In this document: positions 18,369 to 27,552 of the stretch, piece by piece
Position numbering within the stretch: position 1 is the first letter of the stretch
How the letters are laid out: each line of letters opens with the position of its first letter
DNA from: Bremerella cremea
GTDB taxonomy: Bacteria; Planctomycetota; Planctomycetia; Pirellulales; Pirellulaceae
DNA: 64,000 nucleotides
Reading direction: 5' to 3'
NCBI RefSeq assembly: GCF_003335505.1
Contig: NZ_QPEX01000030.1
Location: forward strand, 1-64,000
The notes under the pieces: model-generated
Databases searched by the model: none
Told to the model about the DNA's origin: nothing
The model's input: the letters and a program-made list of their open reading frames with translations, nothing else
Position numbers and translations under genes: made by a program

Positions 18369-18398
18369 GTCCCCTCAACCATTGCAGGAAGAGGGGAC
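18369..18398. terminator. Hairpin between convergent genes
   Basis: GTCCCCTC (18369-18376) and GAGGGGAC (18391-18398) form a perfect 8-bp stem between the PhnZ-like gene (+) and the hydrolase gene (-), 12 bases beyond the latter's stop codon. There is no T run, so termination activity is only suggested. Confidence 0.4.
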
Positions 18399-18409
18399 GG
18401 AAGCAGATG

Positions 18410-20353
18410 TTACGGCTGCCAGGCTTCGTCGAAGAAGTCGGCTGCGATGACCTTGCCAGCGGACGAGCCGTTGGGGTCTTGGCGAATATCGAAGATGGCC
18501 CAGTCTGGGAGCTTCGGATTTTGCAAGCTGTTGGTGCGATCGTGATCTTCCCGGAAGGTTGGGCCGCTGTTGAGTACCAGATACTTCTGCGGGTTGAGCG
18601 GGTTCGGGTAAATCATGACCGGCACGTGGTTCTCGGCGTCGACCTTGGTATCGCCCAGAGAAACTTCTTTGGCATCCCAGGTCAGTGGTAAATCGTCGAT
18701 CGTCTTTTTGATCAGCGAGTTACTTTCCGGGGTTCCCCAGCAGATGAGGTTGTATTTCTGGATATCTTCAGCGGTTACCTCTTTGTCGAGCTTTGTACGC
18801 AATTTGCCACGGAAAAGAGCCTGCCAGCGGTCGGCTAAGTGCTGCGACTCAAAATCGACCCAGCGTTGGACTTGCTCGTTGGAAGACTTGCCAGAAGGCA
18901 GCACGACAAGAAACGGCGACAACAACGCGTCGTCGATCGGCCCTTGCAAGCCAGGCGTTTTGTGCAGACCTTCCGAGGCAATCTCTTGGAGGGCGAATGT
19001 CCAGTGTCCGTCGGCCTTGGCAAGGATCAGGTCTTTTGGTTCAGGCAAATCGACGGAGAATTTATCGCCATCAATTTCAACCTCGAACTTTTTATGCGTG
19101 CCGGGATCGACTTTCATTTTGTCAACATTACGGGTCACGATGTAAAGTTCGTTATCCGATTTCCACAAAGCGCCGACACGGCTGTCTTCCCAGTGGCGGG
19201 TTAGTTCCAGCAGTTCGACCCAGTGCATCTTGCCGTAGCGGAGCGTCGGGGTTTGGATGGTGACGTTGCTCGGGTAAGCATCTTGACCAGCATCACGGGC
19301 CGCTTTAATCATCTTCAGCAGTTGTTCCAGTGTTTCTGGGGCATACTTGTGACCCATTTTGGGGCCGATCAAGTGGGTAAGCTCGTGTCCTTCTTTTTGG
19401 AAGGCTTCTTCCATAACGCGAGCTGCTTGAATTTGCTTGTCGTTCTCGCCGCTGTAAGCCACCACGGGAAGATTGAACAAGTTGGTCGTGTAGTTCGGTA
19501 CGTCATACACCTTCCACAACGTTTGTTCGTACTCTGGCGGGTAGTTCTCCGGTTTCAGACCTTGGTAGCGGGCCGTTTCGGCGAAGCCAGCCCCAGGGCT
19601 CATGGCGACGAAGTCCTCGGCATAGTGGGCACCAATATGCCAGCACCCGGCACCACCCATCGAGAAGCCCATCAGCACGATTCGCTGATCGTCGATGTTG
19701 TAATGCTTCTTTACTTCTTCAACCACATCCAGCACATCGATCTCTCCAGCCGACTTGAACCCGATACATTGTCGCCCAAAGGGATGGACGACGATGGCAT
19801 CGGATGGAGTGATCTGACCTGCTTTGGTGGATCGCTCGTGAATGAAGTGCATGTCGGTCGCTTTATCACCTCGACCGTGCAGCCAAATGTACAGCGGTTG
19901 CGGCTTGGTAAGGTCAAGCTCTTGCGGAATAACCAACCCATACGGCTGAACGCTGCCGTCGATGTCGCTGGTGTAACCCCGCACGACCAAACCGTTTTGC
20001 TCGGTCCAAGGAGCTTCCCCCTTCTTGAGTTGCTCGCCCCGATTTTGCGCCATGGTTAGGCAAGCTTGTGCTTTCTTGATGTCCCCTGCGCCGTAAAACT
20101 CGTTGTTACGCAGTGCGTATTCAACCGCCTTGCGATAGATGTCGACATCGGCGAAGAGAGGATCGTTGGCCAGGGAGGCATTCGCTTTTTCAACCTCTTG
20201 AACCCTTTTCTCCAACTTCTCGCGGGTTTCAGCGGGAAGCTGGTAATCGCTTTGAGCAGGCAAGCGACGCGGGATGGGCTTGATCGGATCTTGAGCCGAA
20301 ACCGAGGTGCCAAAAAAGGAAACCAGAAGCAAGCAAACCAATGGGCGAATCAT
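18410..20353 (-). CDS. Secreted alpha/beta hydrolase (prolyl oligopeptidase/PHB depolymerase-like)
   Basis: About 647 residues from the ATG at 20353, chosen because it begins a clear signal peptide (MIRPLVCLLLVSFFGTSVSA). The nucleophile elbow is GFSMGGAG. A likely catalytic His sits in GPKMGHKYAPE. The first 190 residues look like a separate helical region, and the last 250 residues form a second domain of unknown role. The family includes secreted esterases and peptidases. The following DUF1080 gene on the same strand suggests a polymer-degradation context. The substrate is unknown. Confidence 0.78.
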   Translation of the reverse strand: MIRPLVCLLLVSFFGTSVSAQDPIKPIPRRLPAQSDYQLPAETREKLEKRVQEVEKANASLANDPLFADVDIYRKAVEYALRNNEFYGAGDIKKAQACLTMAQNRGEQLKKGEAPWTEQNGLVVRGYTSDIDGSVQPYGLVIPQELDLTKPQPLYIWLHGRGDKATDMHFIHERSTKAGQITPSDAIVVHPFGRQCIGFKSAGEIDVLDVVEEVKKHYNIDDQRIVLMGFSMGGAGCWHIGAHYAEDFVAMSPGAGFAETARYQGLKPENYPPEYEQTLWKVYDVPNYTTNLFNLPVVAYSGENDKQIQAARVMEEAFQKEGHELTHLIGPKMGHKYAPETLEQLLKMIKAARDAGQDAYPSNVTIQTPTLRYGKMHWVELLELTRHWEDSRVGALWKSDNELYIVTRNVDKMKVDPGTHKKFEVEIDGDKFSVDLPEPKDLILAKADGHWTFALQEIASEGLHKTPGLQGPIDDALLSPFLVVLPSGKSSNEQVQRWVDFESQHLADRWQALFRGKLRTKLDKEVTAEDIQKYNLICWGTPESNSLIKKTIDDLPLTWDAKEVSLGDTKVDAENHVPVMIYPNPLNPQKYLVLNSGPTFREDHDRTNSLQNPKLPDWAIFDIRQDPNGSSAGKVIAADFFDEAWQP

Positions 20354-20490
20354 AGCGGGCAGGCTCGTGAGGAAGGATAACGTTCGGGGAGGAGGGATAT
20401 AAAGGGGAAAACCGGCAAGCAAAGACTTGGGAGAGAAGCCACTTGCTTGCCTTGGTTTTCCATTTCCATTTTTGAAACGGGCCGTGAGAA

Positions 20491-21489
20491 TTATTTCTCG
20501 ACAACCCAAATGTTGCGGAACACAACCGGATTGCCGTGCCCTTGCAAGTACAAGGCGTCCTTTTCAGGGCTTTCCTTGTGGCGGCCTGGGGTTTCCTGAG
20601 GGAGTTCTAAATCTTCGTGAATGACCACGCCGTTTTGCTTGATCGTCACGCGGGCGTTGTCGGTCTTCTTGCCTTCGGCATCGTACTTGGCAGCCGTGAA
20701 GTCAATGTCGTACGTTTGCCAGGTGAGGGGCGGGTAGCACATGTTCACCTTGGGCTGCGACACCTTGTAGATACCGCCACATTCATTGTCTTCGCCAGAC
20801 AAGCCAAACGAATCGAGAACCTGACATTCGTAGCGGCTTTGGATGTAGACACCGCTGTTACCGCGACCTTGCCCCCGTGCTTCTGGCTTGAAGGGAGTGC
20901 GGAACTCGAGGTGCATCGTGTGATCGCCGAATTTTTCTTTTGAATAGCAATCGGCCAACAGCAAGTCTTCTTGCACGATCTTTCCGTTCTCGAACTTGTC
21001 AGCAGTGGTGCCATCGAACAGGACGACTGCGTCTTCCGGAGCCTTCTTGCCAAGCGTAGGGCTTTTGCGTTCGACCTTTTTGAAGGTGCCGATTTCGTCA
21101 CCATTATCGGCGACAACTTCGATCTTACCGTCGCCGAGCGTGGCAATGAAGTCTTCGCCTTTGAATTCCACTTTGCCATTTCGGGCAGTTCCCTCAGCTT
21201 TGAGGAGGTCGTCGTACGAGCTACCGCCGGAATAGCCGTCGCCAGGAAGTCCGCCAGGGTAAGTGACGGCCTGGAATTTATCTTTACCCAAAGCGATCAC
21301 TTGAACGCCATATTTTACTTTTGCACCGTCAACGTTCACTTCGCCGACGTATTCACCTTGAAGTGCGTAGTCGGGGCCAGCTTCTTTGGGGTTGGTGTAG
21401 GTTGGCGAATCGTCGGCGGCTAACAGGGCCAGTGGCGTGACGGCCGCCAACAAAGCGGCGCACAAAAAACGAGCAAAGGGACGCTGCAT
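20491..21489 (-). CDS. DUF1080 (3-keto-disaccharide hydrolase-like) secreted protein
   Basis: 332 residues with a signal peptide (FLCAALLAAVTPLALLA). The first half, about residues 30-140, is a beta-rich region with GEYVGEVNVDG and GTFKKVERKS. The second half is the concanavalin-like DUF1080 domain, with VVLFDGTTADKFE, GNSGVYIQSRYECQVLDSFG and a terminal VVFRNIWV. Members bind or cleave glycans and are strongly expanded in Planctomycetes. The ATG at 21489 is well placed before the signal peptide. Glycan specificity cannot be inferred. Confidence 0.85.
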   Translation of the reverse strand: MQRPFARFLCAALLAAVTPLALLAADDSPTYTNPKEAGPDYALQGEYVGEVNVDGAKVKYGVQVIALGKDKFQAVTYPGGLPGDGYSGGSSYDDLLKAEGTARNGKVEFKGEDFIATLGDGKIEVVADNGDEIGTFKKVERKSPTLGKKAPEDAVVLFDGTTADKFENGKIVQEDLLLADCYSKEKFGDHTMHLEFRTPFKPEARGQGRGNSGVYIQSRYECQVLDSFGLSGEDNECGGIYKVSQPKVNMCYPPLTWQTYDIDFTAAKYDAEGKKTDNARVTIKQNGVVIHEDLELPQETPGRHKESPEKDALYLQGHGNPVVFRNIWVVEK

Positions 21490-21587
21490 GATGAACTCCC
21501 GAGAGTTTTCTAAGGGTGAGTGGACTAGGAGAGGGAGGTTCCATTTTGGTTTGACCTGCAGTCAGATGCAACTATCCCCCGCAGGAA

Positions 21588-24500
21588 CTATCCTGCCGTC
21601 GATCGCCGTCGAGGAAAGCCGATGGGGACCGTTTGCGGTGGTAAACGCCTGCCTGCATGCAGGGCGCGGGTCATTTCGATCTGTTCGTCAGGGGGGACAG
21701 GGCGGTGGAAGACGATCTCGCCTCCTCGTTTGGTTGCCAACAGCTGGCCGTTTTGCCAAATGAGGGTATTGGTATGAATGGCCGGTAGCTTGGCGTCGTC
21801 GGTCATCACGCCAGCCAGATTCAGGGGATCGTTCCCGCTGACCGCAACCCAAGGATCGTCAGGCTTGGCTTCGCGCAGCTTGCGCAGTGCGTAGATGGCT
21901 TGTTCGGTGCCGTATTGTTCCCCTCCTGCATTCTTAACGAAGCGGCCACCGCGTAGCTCGCCTCGACGTTCCATCCGCCGCAGCATCGGAACTAGCTGAG
22001 CCCAGGAAGGAGCAGCCGTCTCGCGATGAAGTAGATCTCGGAAGAGGACACCATACCGTTGTATCAATTGTTGGCACCAGCGATGCAAGTAGTCCTCGGC
22101 CGTCACTTCTTCGACAATCCCTGGGAAGAGAGACCAGCGACCAGCCCGCGCCGTGGCGTTGGTTTTGCGGCGGCTGCGTGATTTCTTCGCGTGGCTATCG
22201 TCTACAATCTTTCGCACGGCGGAAAAACTATCGCAGGTAACCAGCCCCAAAGCGGCGAGTTCTCTGAGGGCTTCATCCAGGTGTGTAGGCAACAGCTTGG
22301 TCAGCACGCGTAAGTCTTGGTGGAACAAAGCTCCACGAGCTTGCAACGCTTCGAGCACGTCTCGTGCGTTGCCTCTCGCCAAGGCTTCGGCGGACTGGCG
22401 GACGTCGGGGATGAGCCAGCCCAGGTTCTCGCGCAGCACAACCGCCATCGGAACGCTACGGCGAAGCGATGCCATACTAGGCCCCTCTTCGGCGTCTCCG
22501 TGAGGAGGTCGGAGGCGGCCCCAAATCAGCTCGCCCGAGGTCAACTGATTGTCGAGCCAATCAGGATCGTAGTCGTCGAGGCGGGCCGCAAGTAAATTGC
22601 GTTCCCAACTGCCAGCCGACGCTTCGAAGCCTTGCAGTAGCCCGATCACCGCCGAAAGGCCACGCGCACCAGACGACTTGGTTTCGCGTTGCAGGTTTTG
22701 GTGCCGCACCAGAAAACGCAGAAAGACATCGCGTTCGACCGGTTGAATCTGTTGGCGTAAGCCGTTGACGGTTAAGCGGTGAATGCGAGCCAAGAGTCGC
22801 CGGTCGCACCACTGCAAGTCACCTTCGTGCTGCGAACCTTGAGTGGAGTAATGACCACGCAGGATTACCCCTTCCGCTTCTACCGCCTCGCAAGCGGCCA
22901 TCACGCTGGACGATTTCAGCCCCCAGGTCTGGGCGAGTTCTTCTGTTGAAAATGGACCAAGGCAAGGCGCGACGCTGCGAATCAACTCGACCCAAGCTTC
23001 GTGGGCTTCTAACTCCTTGGTTACGCTTTCAGGGACGTTAACCGCCGGCAATGCGGTACCGCCAGGCAAAGCAGCGCTGACGATCGGCAGCTTTTCTGTC
23101 GCGATCCAAAGAGGTTCGTGCCCGTCGCGGATGTAGCTGGTGCCCCGTCCGGTTTTAACCAGCCGATCGAACAAGCTTTGCCACTCGGCACCTTGGGAAG
23201 CAGGCAGGACGATCATCGAGCTGAGTACGTCGTGCAATTCGTCCACGTCGCGCGCCGTCGGCCAGGCTTCGCGGCGGACGGTGGCGATGGCTTCGGGGGA
23301 GAGTTGCCCCAGCTCTTTCATTTCGCCAGGAGCCAACGTACGACGCGTGGTCACGGCACGCGTGCGACGATCTTCGAGCCCAGCAGGATCGAGGAACGAA
23401 TAAGGATTCGCGTTGATGCGTTCGTGGGCGAAGGGGGAAGGTTCGCGGGTTTGGCGGGCAATGAACTGCACTTCGCCAGCTTCCACCTTGCGAAGCAACG
23501 CCTTCCAGCGTTCGACATCCATCCCTTCGGTTAAACAGTCGTGCAAGGTTTGTTGCACGAGCGGATGGTCTGGGTATTTGATGTCTTCCGAGTGGTTTTC
23601 GAGGCAGCCGACTTGGTCGGGGAATGCGGCTGCAAGGAGGTCGTCGGAGCGGAAGCGAACCATGTGGGGCGGTACCTTCTTGCCCCCCATATACCGCAAA
23701 ATGGCCAGCGAACGAGTCGCATTCCAGCGCCAGCGAATTTGGAACATCGGGAACGCCAGCAGCGCTTGTTCCAGCAGGGCTTGGCCGTTGTCGGAGTTAA
23801 GCATCTTGAACATGTCTTCCAGCGGAAAACTATGCTGCGGGCCAAGCGAGAGAACGATACCGTCGTCGTCGGCGCTGGCTTGAAGCTCGAAGTCAAACGA
23901 GCGGCAAAATCGTTTGCGAAACGCGAGTCCCCATGCTCGATTGATCCGTGTGCCAAAGGGGGAGTGAACGACCAACTGCATGCTGCCAGCTTCGTCGAAA
24001 AAACGCTCGAAGACGATTTTCGTTTGGGTCGGCACCAAGCCCATGGCCGCATGCTGGGCGGCAACATAGCGTACCGCTTGCAATGCTGCCCAGGCCGTCG
24101 CGTGGCATTCTTTTTGAACCCACAGAATTGTGGCCACGTCGACTTGATCTTGCGAAGATTCCAACAGACCTTCGTTTTGTGACGGCACGGTCAGTTTTTC
24201 GCGAGAAGGATCCTCTGCTGCGGCAACGATACGCTCGGCAATCTCTTCGCGAAGTTCGGCCACCGCTTGCGAAAGTTCGATCGTTCGGCCAGGGGCTTCT
24301 CCGAACCAGAAAGGAACACTGGGGGGCTGACCTTGGGCATCGTGGACCAGAACATCGCTGCCTTTAATACCGGCCACGCGCCACGAGGTGTTCCCCAGCA
24401 GGAAGACATCGCCTGCTTTGCTGTCGACGGCGAAGTGTTCGTCGACCGTGCCAACGACTTGATTCTCTGGCTCGGTCAGTACGCGATAAATGGGCATGTC

Positions 24501-26006
24501 GGGGATTGCCCCGCCGGAAGTCGTCGCGCTGATGCGGGCTCCGCGACGAGGCCGCAACTTGCCGTTGATGCGATCGCGATGGATGTGGGCGCCCGTCTTG
24601 ATCGAACGAGTTACCCCTTCGTTGACCATCTCTAAGACATCTTGGTATTTCTGAAAGGAAAGCTCGCGATAAGGCCACGCTTTACGGAATCGCTCGAATA
24701 GGGCGACTTCGTCTTGTTCTTCCGCCGAGACTTCCGCCACGATCTGTTGGGCTAAAATGTCGAGCGGAGCGACCGGGATTTCGATCCGATCGAGCGTCCC
24801 TTGCTCGACACTGCGCATCAACGCCAGGCACTCGATTAGCTCGTCGCGCGTTAACGGGAACAGGCGTCCTTTAGGGGTTCCGGTGAGGGAGTGTCCCGAG
24901 CGGCCAACCCGCTGCAGGAAATTGGCGATACTACGAGCCGAGCCGATCTGTACGACCAAATCGATAAAGCCGATATCGATTCCCATTTCCAACGAAGCGG
25001 TCGCCACAATCGCTTTGAGCTTGCCTTCTTTCAGACGTTGCTCGGCGGAATGACGAATCTCTTTCGAGAGGCTGCCGTGATGGCTGGTGATTACGTCGTC
25101 GCCGAGTACCTCGGTCAAGCGATGGGCTACCCGTTCGGCCATGCGACGTGTGTTCACGAAGACCAGTGTGCTGTGATGCGATTGAATCATCTCGACCAGT
25201 TGGTCGTACACTTCTCCCCACTGTTCGTTGGAGCAAACCGCTTCCAAGGGAGAAGGTGGGACCACCACTTCCAGGTCTAACTGCCGCCGGTGCCCTCCGT
25301 CGACAATCGCACAATCGGGTACGCCGTTCTCGTCGACACGCTCGGCACCGACCAGGAAACAGGCGATCTCCTCGATCGGTTTTTGCGTTGCGGACAGCCC
25401 AATTCGCGTAGGAGGTGCGGCGGTGACCGCTTCCAGACGCTCGAGCGTTAACGTGAGGTGGGAGCCTCGTTTGTCACGGGCGAGTGCATGGATTTCGTCG
25501 ATAATGACCGTATCGACATTGGTCAGTGTTTTCCGGCTACGGTCGGCCGTCAGCATCAGGTAAAGCGATTCCGGCGTGGTCACCAAAATGTGTGGCGGAC
25601 GTCGGGTCATCGCTTGTCGCTGGGACGAAGGGGTATCGCCGGTGCGGACTGCCGTACGGATTTGAGGGGGCAACATCCCCATCGATTCGGCCATCTCGCA
25701 GATTTCCATTAGCGGGACATCCAAGTTGCGATGGATGTCGTTGCTGAGGGCTTTCAGGGGCGAGACGTAAACGACGTAGGTCGTATCGTGCAGCTTGCCG
25801 GCTAGCCAGCGACGAAAGAGGCGGTCGAGGCAAACCATAAAAGCCGCTAGTGTCTTACCAGAGCCGGTCGGGGCAGCAATCAGAGTACACTGCCCCTGGG
25901 CAATAGAGGGCCAACCGGCGTTCTGAGCGTCGGTCGGCTTGCCAAACCGCTTTTCAAACCAGGCTTGGACAACGGGATGAAACAGTTCTAGCGACATCCT
26001 GGGCAT
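21588..26006 (-). CDS. lhr: Lhr-like ATP-dependent helicase
   Basis: 1472 residues, close to E. coli Lhr (about 1540). Superfamily 2 motifs are in order: APTGSGKT with Lys51, IDEIHALARDKRG, LSATQKP, ATASLEMGIDIG and QRVGRSGHS, followed by the Lhr winged-helix and beta-barrel core. The C-terminal 500 residues match the extended Lhr-CTD layout, with several winged-helix-like repeats. Lhr translocates 3' to 5' on single-stranded DNA and takes part in DNA repair. The ATG at 25997 (MSLELF) is an equally good start. No nuclease or phosphoesterase partner is adjacent. Confidence 0.93.
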   Translation of the reverse strand: MPRMSLELFHPVVQAWFEKRFGKPTDAQNAGWPSIAQGQCTLIAAPTGSGKTLAAFMVCLDRLFRRWLAGKLHDTTYVVYVSPLKALSNDIHRNLDVPLMEICEMAESMGMLPPQIRTAVRTGDTPSSQRQAMTRRPPHILVTTPESLYLMLTADRSRKTLTNVDTVIIDEIHALARDKRGSHLTLTLERLEAVTAAPPTRIGLSATQKPIEEIACFLVGAERVDENGVPDCAIVDGGHRRQLDLEVVVPPSPLEAVCSNEQWGEVYDQLVEMIQSHHSTLVFVNTRRMAERVAHRLTEVLGDDVITSHHGSLSKEIRHSAEQRLKEGKLKAIVATASLEMGIDIGFIDLVVQIGSARSIANFLQRVGRSGHSLTGTPKGRLFPLTRDELIECLALMRSVEQGTLDRIEIPVAPLDILAQQIVAEVSAEEQDEVALFERFRKAWPYRELSFQKYQDVLEMVNEGVTRSIKTGAHIHRDRINGKLRPRRGARISATTSGGAIPDMPIYRVLTEPENQVVGTVDEHFAVDSKAGDVFLLGNTSWRVAGIKGSDVLVHDAQGQPPSVPFWFGEAPGRTIELSQAVAELREEIAERIVAAAEDPSREKLTVPSQNEGLLESSQDQVDVATILWVQKECHATAWAALQAVRYVAAQHAAMGLVPTQTKIVFERFFDEAGSMQLVVHSPFGTRINRAWGLAFRKRFCRSFDFELQASADDDGIVLSLGPQHSFPLEDMFKMLNSDNGQALLEQALLAFPMFQIRWRWNATRSLAILRYMGGKKVPPHMVRFRSDDLLAAAFPDQVGCLENHSEDIKYPDHPLVQQTLHDCLTEGMDVERWKALLRKVEAGEVQFIARQTREPSPFAHERINANPYSFLDPAGLEDRRTRAVTTRRTLAPGEMKELGQLSPEAIATVRREAWPTARDVDELHDVLSSMIVLPASQGAEWQSLFDRLVKTGRGTSYIRDGHEPLWIATEKLPIVSAALPGGTALPAVNVPESVTKELEAHEAWVELIRSVAPCLGPFSTEELAQTWGLKSSSVMAACEAVEAEGVILRGHYSTQGSQHEGDLQWCDRRLLARIHRLTVNGLRQQIQPVERDVFLRFLVRHQNLQRETKSSGARGLSAVIGLLQGFEASAGSWERNLLAARLDDYDPDWLDNQLTSGELIWGRLRPPHGDAEEGPSMASLRRSVPMAVVLRENLGWLIPDVRQSAEALARGNARDVLEALQARGALFHQDLRVLTKLLPTHLDEALRELAALGLVTCDSFSAVRKIVDDSHAKKSRSRRKTNATARAGRWSLFPGIVEEVTAEDYLHRWCQQLIQRYGVLFRDLLHRETAAPSWAQLVPMLRRMERRGELRGGRFVKNAGGEQYGTEQAIYALRKLREAKPDDPWVAVSGNDPLNLAGVMTDDAKLPAIHTNTLIWQNGQLLATKRGGEIVFHRPVPPDEQIEMTRALHAGRRLPPQTVPIGFPRRRSTAG

Positions 26007-26126
26007 TATATCGCACTGTACGGATGTGCATAGTGAAAAGCAAGCGTCTCAAAATGCTGCGACTTGGCAAGCAAAAGGTTCAAGAACGTTCCGAGAAACG
26101 GTTTTTAGTTGCGGAGCGGCACATGG

Positions 26127-26132
26127 TATAAT
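26127..26132 (+). promoter_or_regulatory. -10 element TATAAT placing the start site at the ATG
   Basis: A perfect TATAAT ends seven bases before the ATG at 26139, so transcription should begin at or next to that codon. The -35 region, about TTTAGT at 26104, is weak. No ribosome binding site is present. This fits a leaderless mRNA for the small-protein/HNH operon. Confidence 0.55.
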
Positions 26133-26138
26133 TCAACC

Positions 26139-26402
26139 ATGAGTTCTACCACTGAATCTTACGACGAAATGATTCTTGCAAATCTTGCAGGAGCAATCTC
26201 TCGGCCTGCTGCAGAGGGGATACTCTCGCTGGGGTTTTCTGCAGAGCAGCAAGCTCGGATGTCAGAGCTTGCTGCCAAGGCGCGTTCGGGGGAGCTTACC
26301 GAATTAGAACGCGAAGAGACTCATAGTTTCGAGCGTATAAGTAGCTTGCTGGGAATCTTGCAATCGAAAGCACGTATCACTCTTAAGCAAGCGACCTCAT
26401 GA
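26139..26402 (+). CDS. Small helical protein paired with HNH endonuclease, antitoxin-like
   Basis: 87 residues from the ATG at 26139. It has a helical, charged composition with the stretch LGFSAEQQARMSELAAKA, then SGELTELEREETHSFERI, then LQSKARITLK near the C-terminus. I recall similar 80-95 residue proteins just upstream of HNH nuclease genes in Planctomycetes and Cyanobacteria, but no function is established to my knowledge. The stop overlaps the next start as ATGA, so the two are translationally coupled. A nuclease partner or inhibitor role is an inference from that pairing. Confidence 0.72.
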   Translation: MSSTTESYDEMILANLAGAISRPAAEGILSLGFSAEQQARMSELAAKARSGELTELEREETHSFERISSLLGILQSKARITLKQATS

Positions 26403-26818
26403 CGGTCTCAGCTTCGATGCGTCTGGAGATCGCCAGACGGGCTGGCAATTGCTGCGAATATTGCCAGATGCCTCAAGGGTATGATCCTGCTACGTTTGAA
26501 GTGGATCACATTATCCCAGAGAAGATGAAAGGGGAAACTTCTCTTCCTAATTTATGTCTGGCATGCTTTCCATGCAATAACTGCAAAGGGCCAAACATTG
26601 CTGGTATTGACCCCGAAACCAAGCAGAAAACGTTTCTTTTTGATCCTCGCAATGAAGCCTGGAGAGAACATTTTGTTTGGGACGGGCCCTATTTGCGAGG
26701 AAAAACCTCTGTTGGTCGAGCAACAGTTGATTTACTTCAGATTAATTTATCTTTCCGAATTGCTTTTCGTCGTCAGTTAATTGTTGAAGGTGTTTTTCCA
26801 CCAAAGCACTTTCCCTAG
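26399..26818 (+). CDS. HNH endonuclease
   Basis: 139 residues. Two zinc-type Cys pairs are visible: CCEYC near residues 16-20 and CLACFPCN near residues 58-65. The core metal motif is FEVDHIIPEK, with NLCLACFPCNNCKG completing the HNH fold. Downstream lie GIDPETK, LFDPR and GRATVDLL blocks typical of this subfamily. It should nick or cut DNA or RNA, with the target unknown. It overlaps the preceding small gene by four bases, and its end overlaps the convergent DUF1080 gene by four bases. Local sequence looks more AT-rich than the flanks. Confidence 0.87.
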   Translation: MTVSASMRLEIARRAGNCCEYCQMPQGYDPATFEVDHIIPEKMKGETSLPNLCLACFPCNNCKGPNIAGIDPETKQKTFLFDPRNEAWREHFVWDGPYLRGKTSVGRATVDLLQINLSFRIAFRRQLIVEGVFPPKHFP

Positions 26819-27468
26819 TCAAGCTTTTCGATCCCGATATTTCGCAATGCCGAGCCGGTGTACCAAGTCCCTATGCCGAGGGGTTTCGAGGTGTCTTGCT
26901 CGATCCAAATATCGAGGCGGCGCCCTTCTGGATTGAGGTGGATGATCTTTTCGTCATCGATCCACACGCGGATTGCCTTCGGTTCGACACGGACACGTAT
27001 TTTGTACCATTGGTTGTTCTCGAACTCGGTATAGCCGGTGGTGTCGTTTTCGACGGCTGCCATCCCGTCGACGTTCGACAAGCCGGTCACGCCACCTCCC
27101 CAGCCGCCGATAATCAGCGTTTGATGGGTGTCTCCGACGGGGAAGGTCAAGCCGCAGAAGAAGTCGGAACCATCAACCCGCTTGGCTTCCAGATGGATCT
27201 CGTAGTTCATTTTGGGCGGCTGAGTCGATAGCACGATCCCGGTGGCCGGGTCACCTTTGGCAAGATGGATTTCCCCTTCTTTAACCGTGACATCGCCGTG
27301 GTCTTTGTAGTAGCCCTTGTCGTTGATCTTCCACCCTTTCAGCGTCTTGCCATCGAATAGCTTTCTCACTTTCGATTCGGACTTGGTTGTTTCTGGTTTT
27401 TCTTCGGCATGAAGAAAGGAAACGGGTAACAGCAACAAGCACGCAAACAAAAGGGCAGGGCGAAGCAT
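26815..27468 (-). CDS. DUF1080 family secreted protein
   Basis: About 217 residues from the ATG at 27468, chosen because the signal peptide MLRPALLFACLLLLPVSFLH begins there. The DUF1080 (concanavalin-like) domain fills the rest, with KLFDGKTLKGW near residue 40, YEIHLEAKR, GWGGGVTGLSNVDG and the closing ALRNIGIEKL. It is a short single-domain version of the 3-keto-disaccharide hydrolase family, probably periplasmic and glycan-binding. It stands alone between the HNH cassette and a histidine kinase gene. Confidence 0.85.
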   Translation of the reverse strand: MLRPALLFACLLLLPVSFLHAEEKPETTKSESKVRKLFDGKTLKGWKINDKGYYKDHGDVTVKEGEIHLAKGDPATGIVLSTQPPKMNYEIHLEAKRVDGSDFFCGLTFPVGDTHQTLIIGGWGGGVTGLSNVDGMAAVENDTTGYTEFENNQWYKIRVRVEPKAIRVWIDDEKIIHLNPEGRRLDIWIEQDTSKPLGIGTWYTGSALRNIGIEKLD

Positions 27469-27552
27469 GGGAGAACCTCGAGGGAAAAAGGCGATGAAAC
27501 CTTCCCGATTCTCGCATGCGAAGTGCTTCAAGGCAACGGTTGGCTCAGTTGC

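Noticed and set aside
19223..20059. 278-codon + frame opposite the alpha/beta hydrolase
   Set aside because: Antisense to a gene with a signal peptide and a GFSMGGAG nucleophile.
22072..22087. Sigma-54-like match TGGCACCAGCGATGCA
   Set aside because: Lies inside the lhr coding region with no gene start downstream; taken as chance and used as a caution for the intergenic matches.
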